Counted from the stretch's first letter, positions 1 through 11,285 are shown. The stretch: 64,000 nucleotides of DNA from Taudactylus pleione (GCA_031769625.1 JAUIMM010000126.1:10794501-10858500), one strand, 5' to 3'. Program-made: numbers and translations. Notes: generated from the letters alone by a model not told the origin.

Positions 1-513
1 GCCTTTCAATTAAACGACACAGGTGGATACTATTTTCTAAAGACTTTATGACTCATCAATAGTAATATAACTGTCAAGAGTTATTAATGTAGACTAACGC
101 TGTATTTAGCTACAAATTTAGGTCTTCGTATATAATGAGATTCAGATTCTACATTATGAAAAGTATCTGATATAATTTCTTTTACAGGATCCCAAAAATA
201 AAATAAAATACTAGGTATAGAAGTACCATGATGGTTATACAGTAGCTGATTTTTCATTGTAACTCTGGAAGTGTTACAGTACATTTACATCTGTATGATA
301 CAGAACCCTGCTGCGTTCAAAAAACCCACTTAAATAGCTTAATAAAACAAACTCTGGGGTTGGGATTAAGGCAGGATGAGTACAGCCTGCTAATGACACT
401 GTAGCCCTTTTTACATGGCCTGTATTATGCAACGTATCACACTTACTTCATGCCATACTTCTACCCAATGTAACTTTACATTGGAATTTTACAATTAATT
501 CGATTAAAACTGT
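1..513. other. AT-rich DNA, nothing recognised
   Basis: No repeat termini, RNA gene or credible coding region was seen here. The only open frame is a short chance ORF. Confidence 0.5.
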
Positions 514-1031
514 GGGCCTGATTCAGAGACAGACGCTCTGAAAGAGCGCTCGCTCTGAATCAGGGCATTTTCTCTTTTTTATTTAGCGGCCTCCTGGCCG
601 CTCGCATTGCTGTGGGTTGCCATCCACAGCTATAACGAGCGACCAGGTTGATGGTCTTGACCATCGCGACCATCGGGCTTGCGATGAGACCCTTGTGGTA
701 GGGTCTCATGGCCGCAAGCTCCAGAGAGCTTCTGACTAACAGAGCCGGAAGCTCTCCCACTGACATCACTGGTGATGTCAGTGGGGCCGCCCTCAAATGG
801 CAAGCGTTCCGTTGGGAACGCCTCCATTTGGCTGGCCACCCCCCCTGGCTGTCAATCACCATCGACAGCTCGCCCCCTTTGGTGCGAGACCCGGAGCGAA
901 GGAGCACCCGTCGCTAGCGGAGTCTCGCGCATGCGCATGACGGAACCGACTCCGTCGTGCGCATGCCCAGTGGGCAAACATCGACTCGGTTGCAAGCACT
1001 CAGCACTTGTGACCGGGTCTGAATCAGGCCC
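514..1031. mobile_element. PIF/Harbinger-like MITE, subfamily A (copy 1)
   Basis: A GC- and CpG-rich block of 518 bp stands out from AT-rich flanks. It starts GGGCCTGATTCAGA and ends TCTGAATCAGGCCC, which are terminal inverted repeats. The flanking 3-mers are tgt and tat, compatible with a decayed 3-bp TSD. The inside holds several short inverted repeats (for example around 640-690 and 765-800) and a hairpin built on GCGCATGCGC at 927-936 facing a second copy near 957-966. It shares the terminal design and internal blocks with the copy at 47921-48451. It has no coding capacity; ORFs on both strands here are shadows of the GC-rich repeat. The Harbinger assignment rests on TIR style and 3-bp TSDs of relatives. 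Confidence 0.72.
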
Positions 1032-1115
1032 TATATTCACATGTAACAATGTGTTATTAAAAGAGGACCTGTAATGTGCAAAATTGTAATGTAATGTGTA
1101 ATGCAAAGTTGCACT

Positions 1116-1589
1116 CAGCGGCGGCTCCTACCTTCTTAGAGGAGGGGGGCTGCCATCGCCGAGAAGACTCACCCTGAGGTTGACTCAACGCTGGCATAGC
1201 TACTGGCAGGGTCCCAGCATCTGCAAAACTGATGTGACAGGCGCCGGGACCAATGCATGCGCACTAGCAGCGGGGAACCATGTATGCACATTTTCACTGG
1301 CTTCCAAAGTGCTGCATTGTCTTCAGCCCCTAAGAGCTGGGGAGGGCTGGCTTAAAGACAGAGTAGCACCTTCCTCCTGGAAGGCGATCTCTGCAATAGC
1401 ACCCTGGACTGGCAGTCCCAGGAGGAGGAGACACCTTCCCCTGGGACTGCCTGTTGTGTATTTGACTGGCAGATGGCACTTCTAATAGGAAGCAACTGCC
1501 AGTCACAGACTGCACTGACTACACTGAGGAGGCGGATTTTACTGAGGGGGGACTGCAGCCTCGCAACCCCTAGGCAAAATCCGCCTCTG
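1116..1589. mobile_element. hAT-type MITE with 8-bp TSD
   Basis: The element starts CAGCGGCGGCTC and ends CAAAATCCGCCTCTG, an imperfect inverted repeat of the CAGNGGCGG type used by hAT elements. It is flanked by GTTGCACT (1108-1115) and GTTGAACT (1590-1597), an 8-bp TSD with one mismatch. It is a diverged copy of the element at 10686-11080: both share 'cttcctcctggaag'-type inverted blocks and the 'gactggcagtccca' segment. No transposase is present, so it must be non-autonomous. Confidence 0.8.
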
Positions 1590-1597
1590 GTTGAACT

Positions 1598-1974
1598 GCA
1601 TTTTGTGGTGTGCCTGCCTTCTATCTGTATACGGGGTGTATCTATAATGGGTGCAAGGTTTGCAGGGCACATGGGCTCCTGGGTCCAGTGGGGCCCAGTG
1701 CTTCTCCGGAGTCCCGCGTCGGCGGTACCAGCGCTGAACAAATCGCCTGGATAATGGCCATGGCAGCCATTTCCCCGATGTTTTGTGCATGTGTAGTAGG
1801 GAAATCACTGGGAAAATGTCCACTGTGCCATTTCCATGGCGACCTGTGTATACGCAGCAGAGTCTGGGCACAGACTAGTGCCCAGATTCTACTGCTGTGC
1901 TCAGAGGACTGCCAGCCGTCGGGGAGAGAGGAGGGAGCCCCGGATGAATGATGCACACAGGACCCTTCCTCTCT
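1598..1974. repeat. GC-rich repeat-like DNA with hairpin
   Basis: This stretch is GC-rich compared with its surroundings and carries a stem-loop at about 1856-1896, where gtctgggcac faces gtgcccaga. It is probably part of an unidentified non-autonomous element into which, or next to which, the 1116-1589 element inserted. Overlapping ORFs on both strands show no family signature. Confidence 0.35.
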
Positions 1975-2330
1975 TAATATGTCACTGATCCATATGCTTG
2001 GTTTGCTACACCATCAGTATGCACTTATACCAGCTTATACTTAAAATACTTTAACAGACATAATTACGCTTACTGTACATCCAACTGTGCATAGCCCATA
2101 GTTCTGTTGACACACTCTCATTGAACTTTGCCTACATGAGAACAAAACCCGGTATCAGCATAATTACATCTCATTAGTCAGAAGTGCAAAAGCAATCAGA
2201 TATGGGCATAATGCTGTGTTTACATAGATTTACATGTGCAGCTCTGCACCAGTAGCCTAGGCAGCAAGTTTATATCAGGCAAACATCAGATGTATTAACA
2301 CCTAATGTTTTGATGGCAGAATACGCATAT
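1975..2330. repeat. Old dispersed repeat (pair with 8190-8500)
   Basis: The phrase 'atccatatgcttggttt' followed by 'cagtatgcacttataccagct' recurs, diverged, at 8226-8282 as 'atccatatgctaggttt' and 'cagtgcacacttgcaccagct'. Further matching pieces follow in the same order. The family is unknown and the ends are not defined. Confidence 0.4.
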
Positions 2331-3438
2331 GCTATTATGATTGAATAAGATAAAGAAAAAGGCTCAAAACTGCAGGTATAACTCTCCTCATATACAAACA
2401 ATTAATCTTGGTAAAAGCATATAATATATACATGTGCAATGAACACTGAACCTACCGAATCAGCTTCAGAGGTAAATATGGAATCGCTATTAGTATTGAC
2501 TGTTATTATCATCAATCAGATCAGCATATGTGTGCAATCTGTTTTATGAGCATGCGCTGAGCGTATTTGCATATACTGTTTTACTCTATGCAAACTGGCA
2601 AAGGTCCATAGTAAGCATCAGCCCCTCTGTGTTTTATTATAACATATTAAGTGTGTGCCAAATTATTCTAGTCTATCTAAACAGACTGGTCTGTTGATAG
2701 TTCTATTAAATGAATTTCCACATTTATGTTACAAACATACTGGAAATACAAAAGATTTTCTAGTACAGTTTGAAAATGAATCAACTTTACAAAATGAGAG
2801 CATATGGTCCAGCTTTTTTGTAAGATAATATAGAAGTACAAATCATGCAAGTGATGATAGTCTGGTAGCACATAATTTCAAGCAGTGTCATCACTCTAGT
2901 TCAATAGGACTTAAATATACAGGCATAGAACACATCAAGCGTGATAGGTGGTGATCGCTATAAGAGACTCTTGCTAAGACTCATGTTGGATTAAGGGTTT
3001 TGGAGCTTTAAAAGATTGTGGATCAAATCTAGAAATAGAATATACTGCATTTCTGTGTGGTAATGATATTATTGTAACTTCTAATAACGTGATATGCTAA
3101 CATGATTTCTTATAATAACATAAATTTGCATTATTAATTTCATACTGCACAACAATATACAACTATATAGTTATATGGAAGATGCTCCGCAGTTTTAAAC
3201 TTTAATAATCACAGACTACTGTTTATAGTATTAATATTCACATTGCCTTTGGTATTATATTTATCAGGAAGTTTCCCTTCATGTGACAACCCTGATGATG
3301 GTGTTTTTAGTGCTTGTGACAACCTTTATGATAGTGTTATTAGCTTTAAAAAGTAGTTCATCTTCACCTCTGTCTTGATAGATGTAGTCTAATGCTGCCT
3401 GTGTAGGGATAGGGGTTCACAACCTTAATACCTTAATC
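2331..3438. other. AT-rich DNA, nothing recognised
   Basis: No element ends or credible coding region could be identified. ORFs are short and without family features. Confidence 0.45.
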
Positions 3439-3761
3439 TAGTAGTTCCCAAACTTTTTTGAATCATGGCGCACGAGACTATCAACATTTTTTCCACGGCA
3501 CCCCTGGGCCAAAAGTTTCTTAATGAGAATTGCAGCAAAAATTAAATGTAGTAAATTGTGCTTAGGTTCAGTTATGAGCTGTATGACAGGGCTGTGCTTC
3601 TTATTTTTCAAAATTTTTTTATTAAAAACTATTAGCACTGGTTTTGCCTATCACACTGACTAAATATAATTTTATATGGTATTGGACCACCAACCCGTGA
3701 TACCCCTGCTAGTGCCCTGAGGCACCCCAGGATGCCATAGCTCCCAGTTTGGGAACCACTG
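3439..3761. mobile_element. hAT-type MITE ('gttcccaaac' TIR)
   Basis: Termini are tagtagttcccaaac at the left and gtttgggaaccactg at the right, an inverted repeat of the widespread CAGTGGTTCCCAAAC hAT MITE type. The flanks ccttaatc and cctaattc match at 6 of 8 positions, as expected for an old 8-bp TSD. The body includes 'ggcgcacgagactatcaac' and 'gccctgaggcacccca', facing each other in inverted sense near the ends. It is non-coding. Confidence 0.75.
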
Positions 3762-5057
3762 CCTAATTCTATTGAGATATATAATTAGTAAATGTGAAGT
3801 GCAAAATAGAGGTATGCAAGATATGAAGGTCCTATTTTTAATATTTTTTAATGGAAACAATAGCTGGGACTCAAGATACATCACCATGAAAACTCGTCCC
3901 AACACTTATAGAATTTGTGTGTGATCATAAGGATTCTAGCTTCAAATAGATCTATGGTATTAATTTACAGGTGGGCACCTCTGTTTTCAAATTTATGGAT
4001 CAATCAATAAACAGATTATACCAATGCTCACATTCTGTACAAGTGTCAGTTGATTCAATGTTCTTTCACATTTAACTACTGATTGTTCTTTCTTTTATGT
4101 TTTCTAAATCATTTTCTCTGTGACGAATGGTCTCTAATACACATGCATTACATATACTATGGAAGATGATGACTTAGTAAAAGTTGTGTTTTTAAATATA
4201 GTGGATAAAACAAGTGCGTTGGAATTTTGGATGGAAATGTTGAAATAGTACATGTAGAACAATAAGTGAGTATGAACAAAGGGAAAAATGAGAGTGGGAA
4301 CGAAACTGGAATCACTTGATCAATGGAGGTGTCCTCTTTTACAATCATGTGTGGGGGAACACTGCTAAATAAATGGTCTGCAATACATTTTTCAGAGTAA
4401 AGAAGTTTGTGCAAATAATCAAATCTCATTATCTAGAGGAAATGTAAACATTACCATGACATAGCTCATAAAAAAGAAAATCGCATGCAATATTCACTAA
4501 AGAGAATTGTTCATTCAATGTGTCATAAAATAGCAAGCACGAGTGAATAATTATTTACACTGTTTCCATTAACAAATATGTTAGTCATTTCTCCCTCAAA
4601 CGGGTGGATAAATCTCATTAGCAATGATTTAGCTGTTTCATTTTCCATCTTAATAGTATTTTACATTTGCTGTTGAAATTAAAATTACAGGCTTTTATTG
4701 GTTTGATAAATATTCTTCCAAGATATTTATTTATTTATTTTCATTTTTGAATGGTACCTCTCATGAAAAATTTGCATCAATATTTTACTAAATGGCTATA
4801 TAATCACTTGTTGCCACCCACTCTCTGTATGTATATGACAGGTGGCTGGGTTCCTTAAACTGTGGTGGTTTTTAAAAAGCATGCAACCACTGGTAAGCTG
4901 AGATTCCTCCTGTAAATGGCAACCAGCAGCTGGACCAGGATTCCTATAGGGTAATTTCAGGCTCCACAATCAAAGTATATGCTATTTGTTAAATGTTAAA
5001 AATGTTATGCACTAACAGGAAATCAAGTTATGTCAAACACATTTCCATGAAGATTGA
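3762..5057. other. AT-rich DNA, nothing recognised
   Basis: This is AT-rich sequence with short A/T runs and a (ttta) stretch near 4730. No supported gene or element was found. Confidence 0.45.
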
Positions 5058-6065
5058 CAATAAAAAATGGGAACTCGCCCACTGGTGCTGGTTATAAACA
5101 TGATAAAATACAATAAAATATTCAAAACAATGTCACATTCCTTGGTATCCCAAGACTGATGACCTCCTCCTTCTTTCAACAGTTAGATATAGATACACAA
5201 TGTTCATCAAAGGGTATCTTCAACAATGCACTTGGATACCCTTAAATCCTTTAAGATTCCTACATGTGCAAAGCAGCTTCAAAATATTGCATATCATACC
5301 ATAAAAAAGGAAGAGAAATATACAGTATATACAGTAATGTAACACTAAAGTAAAAATTATTTCAAAGAACATAAGAACATTCAGGTGAGAATAGAAACCA
5401 CACAGTGGTGTAAGTGAAGCAATTACCAGCTGAGCTTTAGAACTGGTAAGCCACAGTTCTTCAAGGCTTAATCCTGAATAGGTATTCTTGCCTTGAAAAA
5501 GACCCCAAGGGTGCATCGAAATGCGTCGGAAACAGCACAGGGTGAATGACCGAGCGGTGGGAAAAGAAAGGAATGCAGAGGTGTTAGTTGGCTGGTTCCA
5601 GGAGAGCCCCAAGGACTCCTATGGTACATTCAGCATTAAGCACTGAAGAACTGCCATTTTTCAGTTCTAAAGCTCAGCTGGTAATTGCTTCACTTACACC
5701 ACTATGTGGTTTCTTTTCTCACCTGAATGTTCTTATGTTCATTTTAAATCATTTTTACTTTATTACAGTATATGCATTTAATAATTAGTGTTACACTATA
5801 TATATTTCTCTTGCTTTTGTATGGGATGATATGCATGCAGGATTTTGGAGCTGCTTTGTACATGGGATCCTATAGGATTTAAAGCAATTTGTTTGCATTG
5901 TTGAAGATACCCTTTGATGAACATTGTGCATCTATATCTAACTGTTGAAAGAAGGAGGAGGTCATCGGTTTTGGGATACCAAGGAATGTGACTATGTTTT
6001 AATTTTTTTTTTTATTTTATCATGTTTACAACCAACGCCAGTGGGCGAGTTTCCATTTTTTATTG
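5058..6065. mobile_element. 1-kb fold-back (long inverted repeat) element
   Basis: The left end caataaaaaatgg followed by 'aactcgcccactgg' is repeated in inverse at the right end ('ccagtgggcgag' followed by ccattttttattg). Further inverted blocks continue inwards in matching order: the 'acctcctccttctttcaaca' block (5162-5182 against 5943-5963), the 'ttcatcaaagggtatcttc' block, and the 'caattaccagctgagcttt' block (5420-5440 against 5668-5690). The whole unit is therefore close to one palindrome, with a short unpaired centre around 5480-5640 containing 'gcatcgaaatgcgtcgg'. The 130-aa and 66-aa ORFs inside are products of the palindrome, not genes. The superfamily is unknown. Confidence 0.8.
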
Positions 6066-6650
6066 AGTATGTTAAGAACTGGAGGTGTGGGAATCACTCC
6101 TAGATTTCTTACCCAATAGGCAGCTTTTGGTTATGCGCACAAAGGATTGGCAGAAATTGTGTATACATTTTCATGAAGAGCAATGCACTATTGCTGGCCT
6201 CCCATGTAAACATAAACAATTACTAATCAATGCATGCAATTTATTATAAATAAGGCATATTTATTGGAACCGTAAGTCATTTCTGACGGTGTCTCCTGCT
6301 ACAAAAAGTAAAATAAAAAAAAAATTAAAACTTATACCAATGCTGCTCACCTTTAAACTTCTTAGAACTTAAAAAACAAATAAAACAAATAAAAAACCAT
6401 ATATGTTATCCCTATACTTTGGATAACTAACATATACAATTTTCTAGTGTTGTGATTATTGTGTAAGAGTAACTATGAGAAGAATCTGGCAAAAAGTAAT
6501 TATTTTTGAAATATATTTAATGTAGTATACTCACAAAGAAATTAATATCTCTTTAGGGAAAAAAATGACATAAATTAAGTTAACTAAGAGTTTGAAATAC
6601 AGTAAAAATCTCTAGAATACAGATCTCAACTGGATCTCTCCCTTTGGATA
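6066..6650. other. AT-rich DNA, nothing recognised
   Basis: A-rich runs near 6305-6400 are the only structure. No gene or element end was identified. Confidence 0.4.
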
Positions 6651-6716
6651 CATTCAGAATCCTGACAGCGGGGATTCCGGCGTTCAGAATGCCGACGCCG
6701 GAATCCCGATACTAAA
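6651..6716. repeat. Short CG-rich MITE remnant
   Basis: Sixty-six bases with 'attccggcgttcagaatgcc' fold back on 'gacgccggaatccc'. The wording matches the left ends of the TTAGGG-bearing MITE family at 33906, 34955 and 50492, so this is probably a deleted relative. Confidence 0.45.
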
Positions 6717-6739
6717 CAGAATAAGTCTCTAGAATACAA

Positions 6740-6868
6740 CGCTTTAGCCCTTTGATGAATGGTAGTTCAGAAGTCCCAGTTTAGAATGTCATGAGAACCG
6801 TAGTGCGGCTGCTGTGACATTCTAAACTGGGACTTCGGAGCTACCATTCTTCAAAGGGCTAAAGCGCT
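6740..6868. repeat. Long hairpin (palindromic MITE)
   Basis: The arm 6740-6791 (cgctttagccctttgatgaa onward) is repeated in inverse at 6815-6868 with only a few mismatches, leaving a loop of about 23 bases. The transcript would form a stem of over 50 bp. It fits the pattern of a small palindromic MITE. A 70-aa ORF starting just inside its right end is not a gene. Confidence 0.7.
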
Positions 6869-7069
6869 TTGTGGTGTGTTGGGGAACTCAGCCTGAATCA
6901 GGACGACGGCTCCATAACAACAGTTTACACTTTACACACACCATGGGCCCAATATGGTATGAATGGAAAGATCCCATTATTCATGTTTGTTTTATTAATG
7001 TTATTCTGGACAATGTTTATGGTTAATTGGCAATATCATATGTGGATGCCTGCTCTTGTTTTTATTTTA

Positions 7070-7797
7070 TCTACTATATAAAAGTGAAAATTTGTCCTTC
7101 TGTCTTTCTATACAAATCCACAGTTTACAAGCCAAGATCGTGAAATTTTACATACGAGCGTATTAAAACACGGCCGAGGCAACTAAAAATTTTTAAATCA
7201 AAATTAATTACTGTTAAATTTAATTAATTAAAAAACACAATTATTGCTGTATGCTCATTGTGGGGCCTCACGGCATATGGGTAGGGCCTCGGAGCAAACG
7301 TTTTGTGTTGTCATGTTTTGTCATGATCTTAATGTTTATTATCGAAGAGAGCTTTAGCAGGCTTTGCCAGCATTCTCAGCTCTCTGACTATACCAAATTA
7401 AGCAACAACATTGACTTCTTTCTTCGAACTGTGTCAAAATTATGACTTTGTAAGGACCTTGCTGTACTGTCAGCTGACAAAATGTTACACATGGAATGCT
7501 TCTCAAAAAGTTTTTATACGCAGAAAACAGGGAGTCGCTGTTGATGGTCATCCTGGTACCTGAGCAACAGAAGCTCTTGGCCGTGTTTACACTGTACATC
7601 CTACAAATTTTGAATGCTTCTATCTTCGAAGTTTGTTTTACACCGGTACAGGTCCTACTTCCTTCGAAGTAGGTGGGACTGTTGATGGGGAAGTTTGTCA
7701 CACTTTTCGTGAGGCCTGCCTAAGGAGAGGTTTGTTGGAGGTTGATGTGTAAACAAACATTCTTAAAATCCTGGGCAACGCTGGGTACTCCAGCTAG
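7070..7797 (+). mobile_element. Helitron (truncated, non-autonomous)
   Basis: The element begins TCTACTATATAAAAGTG right after an A (7069) and ends CTAG (7794-7797) right before a T (7798). This is the A^TC...CTRR^T rule of Helitron insertion, with no TSD and no inverted termini. About 10 bases before the end lies the short degenerate stem 'cctgggcaacgctggg', the expected 3' hairpin. Inside is a fragment of the Helitron helicase (see 7468-7752), which confirms both class and orientation. At 728 bp it is far shorter than an autonomous element, so most of Rep/helicase is missing. Confidence 0.85.
7468..7752 (+). pseudogene. Helitron Rep/helicase fragment
   Basis: In the frame ending at the TAA of 7750-7752 the translation reads CYTWNASQK, then ALGRVYTVHPTN, then FYLRSL, GPTSFE and HTFREACLRRGLLE, in this order. 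These match, in the same spacing, the conserved segment of Helitron Pif1-family helicases that precedes the ATPase domain (family consensus WN, GR.Y.V.P, E.FYLR.LL, .GP.SFE.L, FREAC...GLL). One in-frame TGA lies around 7561. The Rep HUH nuclease and the Walker motifs are absent, so no activity is possible. The piece ends with the element, 42 bases before the CTAG terminus. The recognition is from family knowledge, not a search. Confidence 0.8.
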
Positions 7798-8189
7798 TAT
7801 ATAATAAATGTGATGATTTGTTGATACATTCGGTCTCATTTCCAGTAAATCGAGGACCCCACTGGTATATATTGTTCTATAACCTACATCTAGCATCAAC
7901 AAGAGCTATGTTGGATTTAATTACTTTTTCTTATATAGTGCAATTGAGTATAAGTGTTCCTCTTCATATTGAATCTAACCTGCTGCACATTTGGTGTGTA
8001 CTGTGCCAAAAAAAGTTTTGTTATTCCACTTTTCTATTACATCCTAAATTAAAACATTTCATTTTGGATGTGAAGTTTTCCGTGAGTGTTAATGCTATAT
8101 AAGGGCTGATGCAAAGATGATTGTAAGTTGGCCATAATTGCTCCTGCACTCTGTACAGGGAACTAAATGCATTTATTTGCCTGTGAGTG
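7798..8189. other. Non-coding DNA, nothing recognised
   Basis: No element ends or family motifs were found. The 94-aa ORF crossing this stretch has no recognisable domain. Confidence 0.4.
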
Positions 8190-8500
8190 AAGCTGTATGT
8201 AACTTTGTGCCCAGACCATCCACTATCCATATGCTAGGTTTCATAGCGCCATAAATATCAGTGCACACTTGCACCAGCTCTATCCTTTGTGGAAAGGATG
8301 CATACAGTATGGAAACCATTGTACTTATGTGTAGGCACAACTTTGCACATCCCACAACCCTCACTGAGCCTAGCCTATGTGCAAATGCCGCTTTACAGCC
8401 CAGTTGCTGAAATGTGTATGACTCATAATTGCATACATTTGGTTGTGGAACATGTGCAGAGATAAAATACAGGAGATATGCTCCGTTCATCTCTGCATCA
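8190..8500. repeat. Old dispersed repeat (pair with 1975-2330)
   Basis: It carries the same ordered phrases as the copy near the left end of the window, heavily diverged. Ends are uncertain. Confidence 0.4.
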
Positions 8501-8920
8501 ATCCCATAATGTTTTCATAATATACCTGCCCCTCCCATGATATGGTTTCCATATTGTTCCTGCAGGCAGTTCTTACCCTTATAATCAAGTACTACTACTT
8601 GCCTCTACTTATACATTGTATTGTCTCATAATGTATTTTAAAGCTAAATGTCTTGCAGGAGGGAGTAGTGGTGACATAATGGATGTTCACTTTCTACTTT
8701 AAAGGGATTTGATATGATAATCAAATGCCATTATCTAAACTCTCTGAGATATTTTATAAAATAACATATACGAATCAGCAGTTGATTGCACTTACTATTT
8801 CCATTAACAAAATAGTAGTGTGATTTCACCATTGCCATTAGTTATATTTTAATTTTTTTCTGCGTTTTTCTTTTTGTATCTAACTTTAAAGTAAAACATA
8901 TTTGTTATGAAAAAAAAATG
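8501..8920. other. AT-rich DNA, nothing recognised
   Basis: No gene or element signature was seen. Confidence 0.4.
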
Positions 8921-9199
8921 TATAGCTGCAACTAGACTTTTTGGTGCCCTGTGCCAGAAAGAGTATTGTCACCCCCCTGTTTTTCAAATGGGGACAAAAC
9001 GCACCCGAAAAAGGGGCATGGCCTCATGGGGAAGGGCCAAGGAAAAGATGGGGAGGCCAGTAGATGCTGGGGATAAAATAAGAGGAAGCTACAAGTGAGA
9101 ATGATAATAAACAGAAAATTGACAGGCTCGAACAGCGCCCCCCTGCCCTCCGGTGCCCTGTGCCATGGCACAGGTCGCACTACCCTAGTTACGGCCCTG
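8921..9199. mobile_element. hAT-like MITE, 'GGCCGTAACTAG' family (short copy)
   Basis: The left end reads agctgcaactagactttttg and the right end 'ccctagttacggccctg'. The second, inverted, gives cagggccgtaactaggg, so the ends are imperfect TIRs. Inside, the words 'tggtgccctgtgcc' and 'ggtgccctgtgcc' face each other. Most of its sequence recurs at 17985-18741. No TSD can be made out. ORFs on both strands are shadows. Confidence 0.6.
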
Positions 9200-9971
9200 G
9201 CTAAAGCAGAAATAAAGCTTTGGAATATTCAGAAATCTACACTGCAGGGACTGTTACAAAAGATTTTATCCCGTGCTCAGATAACATCTGGGTATCAGGA
9301 CAAATGGTATTGTGTTTAGTTTATTGCCCACTACACCAATGTGTATGTGCTCCATTACACCTGGGCTGTCCTCAGCCGGTTGGTATATGTGGAAATATAT
9401 TAACTGGTAGTCATTTAAGAAAGTATACAGGCCCACAGTGCAAATGCTGTTTACAGCATAGGGATAGGGATATACCTACAGTAGCTGAATGTGGACCAGT
9501 TGTACTCAGTGCTGACTATGGAAAGGAGTATAGGGTACTCACCTAAAGTTATAAATTAATACAGGATTATTAGTAGCTTCCATATTCTGGATGTATCATC
9601 AGATGCTAATTTTATACATTTAAGGAACTACTTCAAAGATTTCTTCCTGCTTCTGGAGCTAGTTATAAGAATTATTATTTTTTCTTTCCTTTATGGAATG
9701 GATGATTGCAAGTTGTCAGTCGTGGAGAAGATTCATCCTCAGCCTACACTTTCAATGAGATGCCTTTAGCAGCACCCAGGTGAACTTTATATGGCAAAGT
9801 GCATTTCAACCATTGTAATAAAAACATTTAATGCAAAATATCTAACAAAAAAGTTACAGTGTCCCCTCACCCCCATGGTTTACTTCTCCATTGTTAAAGG
9901 CAGTTGGATGCACCATATAAATATGTTACAATACAGTTAAGGGCTGGCCAACTCATTCTCAGGGGCATATG
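9200..9971. other. Non-coding DNA, nothing recognised
   Basis: No repeat ends were found. A 108-aa ORF at 9220-9546 lacks any domain signature and is treated as chance. Confidence 0.35.
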
Positions 9972-10305
9972 CAGTGGCGTCCCTCCCCGCGGTGACACCT
10001 GGTGAGGGGAGGTATACCTTGTGCGCGGCGAGGTCGAACGTGCCCCAAAAAGGTGTGTGGCTTCAGAAAGGGGGCATGGCCATGCAGACCGAATCTGGTC
10101 CACCGGTACGTGTATCTCTATGGAGTGATAGGGGTGGCAGAGGTGTGGGCACTGCAGAATCTCTTACTGTGAAAGGAGCCAAGTGCTGCACTTAATTCTA
10201 CATGCAGCACCCGGCTCCTGTCACTGAGGGGAAGCCTGCACCTTGGTGTCACCCCTTGGCGGGTGACACCCGGGTGCGGCCAGCACCCCCCTTGTGACGC
10301 CACTG
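9972..10305. mobile_element. hAT-type MITE, 'CAGTGGCGTC' TIR
   Basis: Starts CAGTGGCGTC and ends GACGCCACTG, an exact 10-bp inverted repeat. The flanks GGCATATG (9964-9971) and CGCATATG (10306-10313) agree at 7 of 8 positions, an 8-bp TSD. 'ggtgacacc' blocks near both ends are also in inverted sense. It is CpG-rich and non-coding. Confidence 0.85.
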
Positions 10306-10444
10306 CGCATATGGATACCAGCTTATTATAATGAAATTTATGACCAGAGCTAGCATAATCCAAAAATGACTCATCAAACATAAAATGTATAAAATTACAA
10401 AGTACAGTATTCAAAAATATATAGAATACTATAAATGGGATACT

Positions 10445-10556
10445 GGGCCAGTTTTCAGAGATGGACGCCAGGGCATCAGAACGATTTTATGTTGAGGGGG
10501 GCAATAAAATCATTCACAGCTGCTATCGTATTAGTGTACATCTCTGAATCAGGGCC
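10445..10556. mobile_element. Short Harbinger-like MITE with ACT TSD
   Basis: Left GGGCCAGTTTTCAGAGATG and right 'catctctgaatcagggcc' form inverted ends over about 18 positions. Both sides are flanked by ACT (10442-10444 and 10557-10559). At 112 bp it is a strongly deleted member of the GGGCCTGATTCAGA group. Confidence 0.65.
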
Positions 10557-10685
10557 ACTCTTCCTATGCGAGCTAAAACTGGGAACAGTATACTATAAAC
10601 TAGCATAGAGCGGTCTACTGAAAGAAACAAGATGAACCCAAATATACTAGTTGTTCAACACATCTATATTTCAAACAGTCAACAC

Positions 10686-11080
10686 CAGCAGCGGCTCGTG
10701 CCCTCTTAGATGAGGGGGGCTGCTGCCACTGAAAACAACAGGGTCAATCACCTCTTCTTGGCTGGGTCCGGGCGCCTGCGCAATCAATCTGTTTGCAGCC
10801 CCTAGGAGCCAGTAAGGGCTGGCGTAAAGGCAGAGTAGCGGCTTCCTACTGGAAGCCACTCTCTGCTAATAGCAGCCTGGACTGGCAGTCCCAGGGGGAG
10901 GAGACACCTCCCACTGAGATTGCCTGTTGTATATATGACTGGTAGGTAGAACTTCCAATAGGAAGCCACTGCCAGTCACAGTGTAGCCAGTGCAGTCACG
11001 GACTGCGCTGACTACACTGAAGTGGTGGATTTTACTGGGGGGGCTGCAGCCTCGCAGCCCCTAGGCAAAATCCGCCACTG
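10686..11080. mobile_element. hAT-type MITE with 8-bp TSD (relative of 1116-1589)
   Basis: Starts CAGCAGCGGCTC and ends AAAATCCGCCACTG. The flanks GTCAACAC (10678-10685) and GTCACCAC (11081-11088) form an 8-bp TSD with one mismatch. Sequence order and wording match 1116-1589, including the 'gactggcagtccca' and 'cagcctcgcagcccctagg' blocks. No coding sequence is present. Confidence 0.85.
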
Positions 11081-11285
11081 GTCACCACCAGTGTTTTGTT
11101 TAAGGTGAAGTCTCTAGCTGTGAGTATTAAGGCCATTTATATATTTCTGTATGTGTTCCTGTATCCTAACTTTAGGTTGTAATTTCTTCTTTCCCACTTA
11201 TACAAGGTTACAATCACACTTAATGATACAGAATGCTGATTTGCATATAGCGTGGACTCACCCGTGTTAGCCAGTTGGAATCAGT

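Noticed and set aside
1352..1956. Overlapping ORFs of 93-129 aa on both strands
   Set aside because: They run through a MITE and GC-rich repeat DNA with no domain and no conserved frame in the second copy at 10686.
5220..5612. 130-aa minus ORF as a membrane protein
   Set aside because: It lies inside the fold-back element and part of it is mirrored in the other arm, so it is a by-product of the palindrome.
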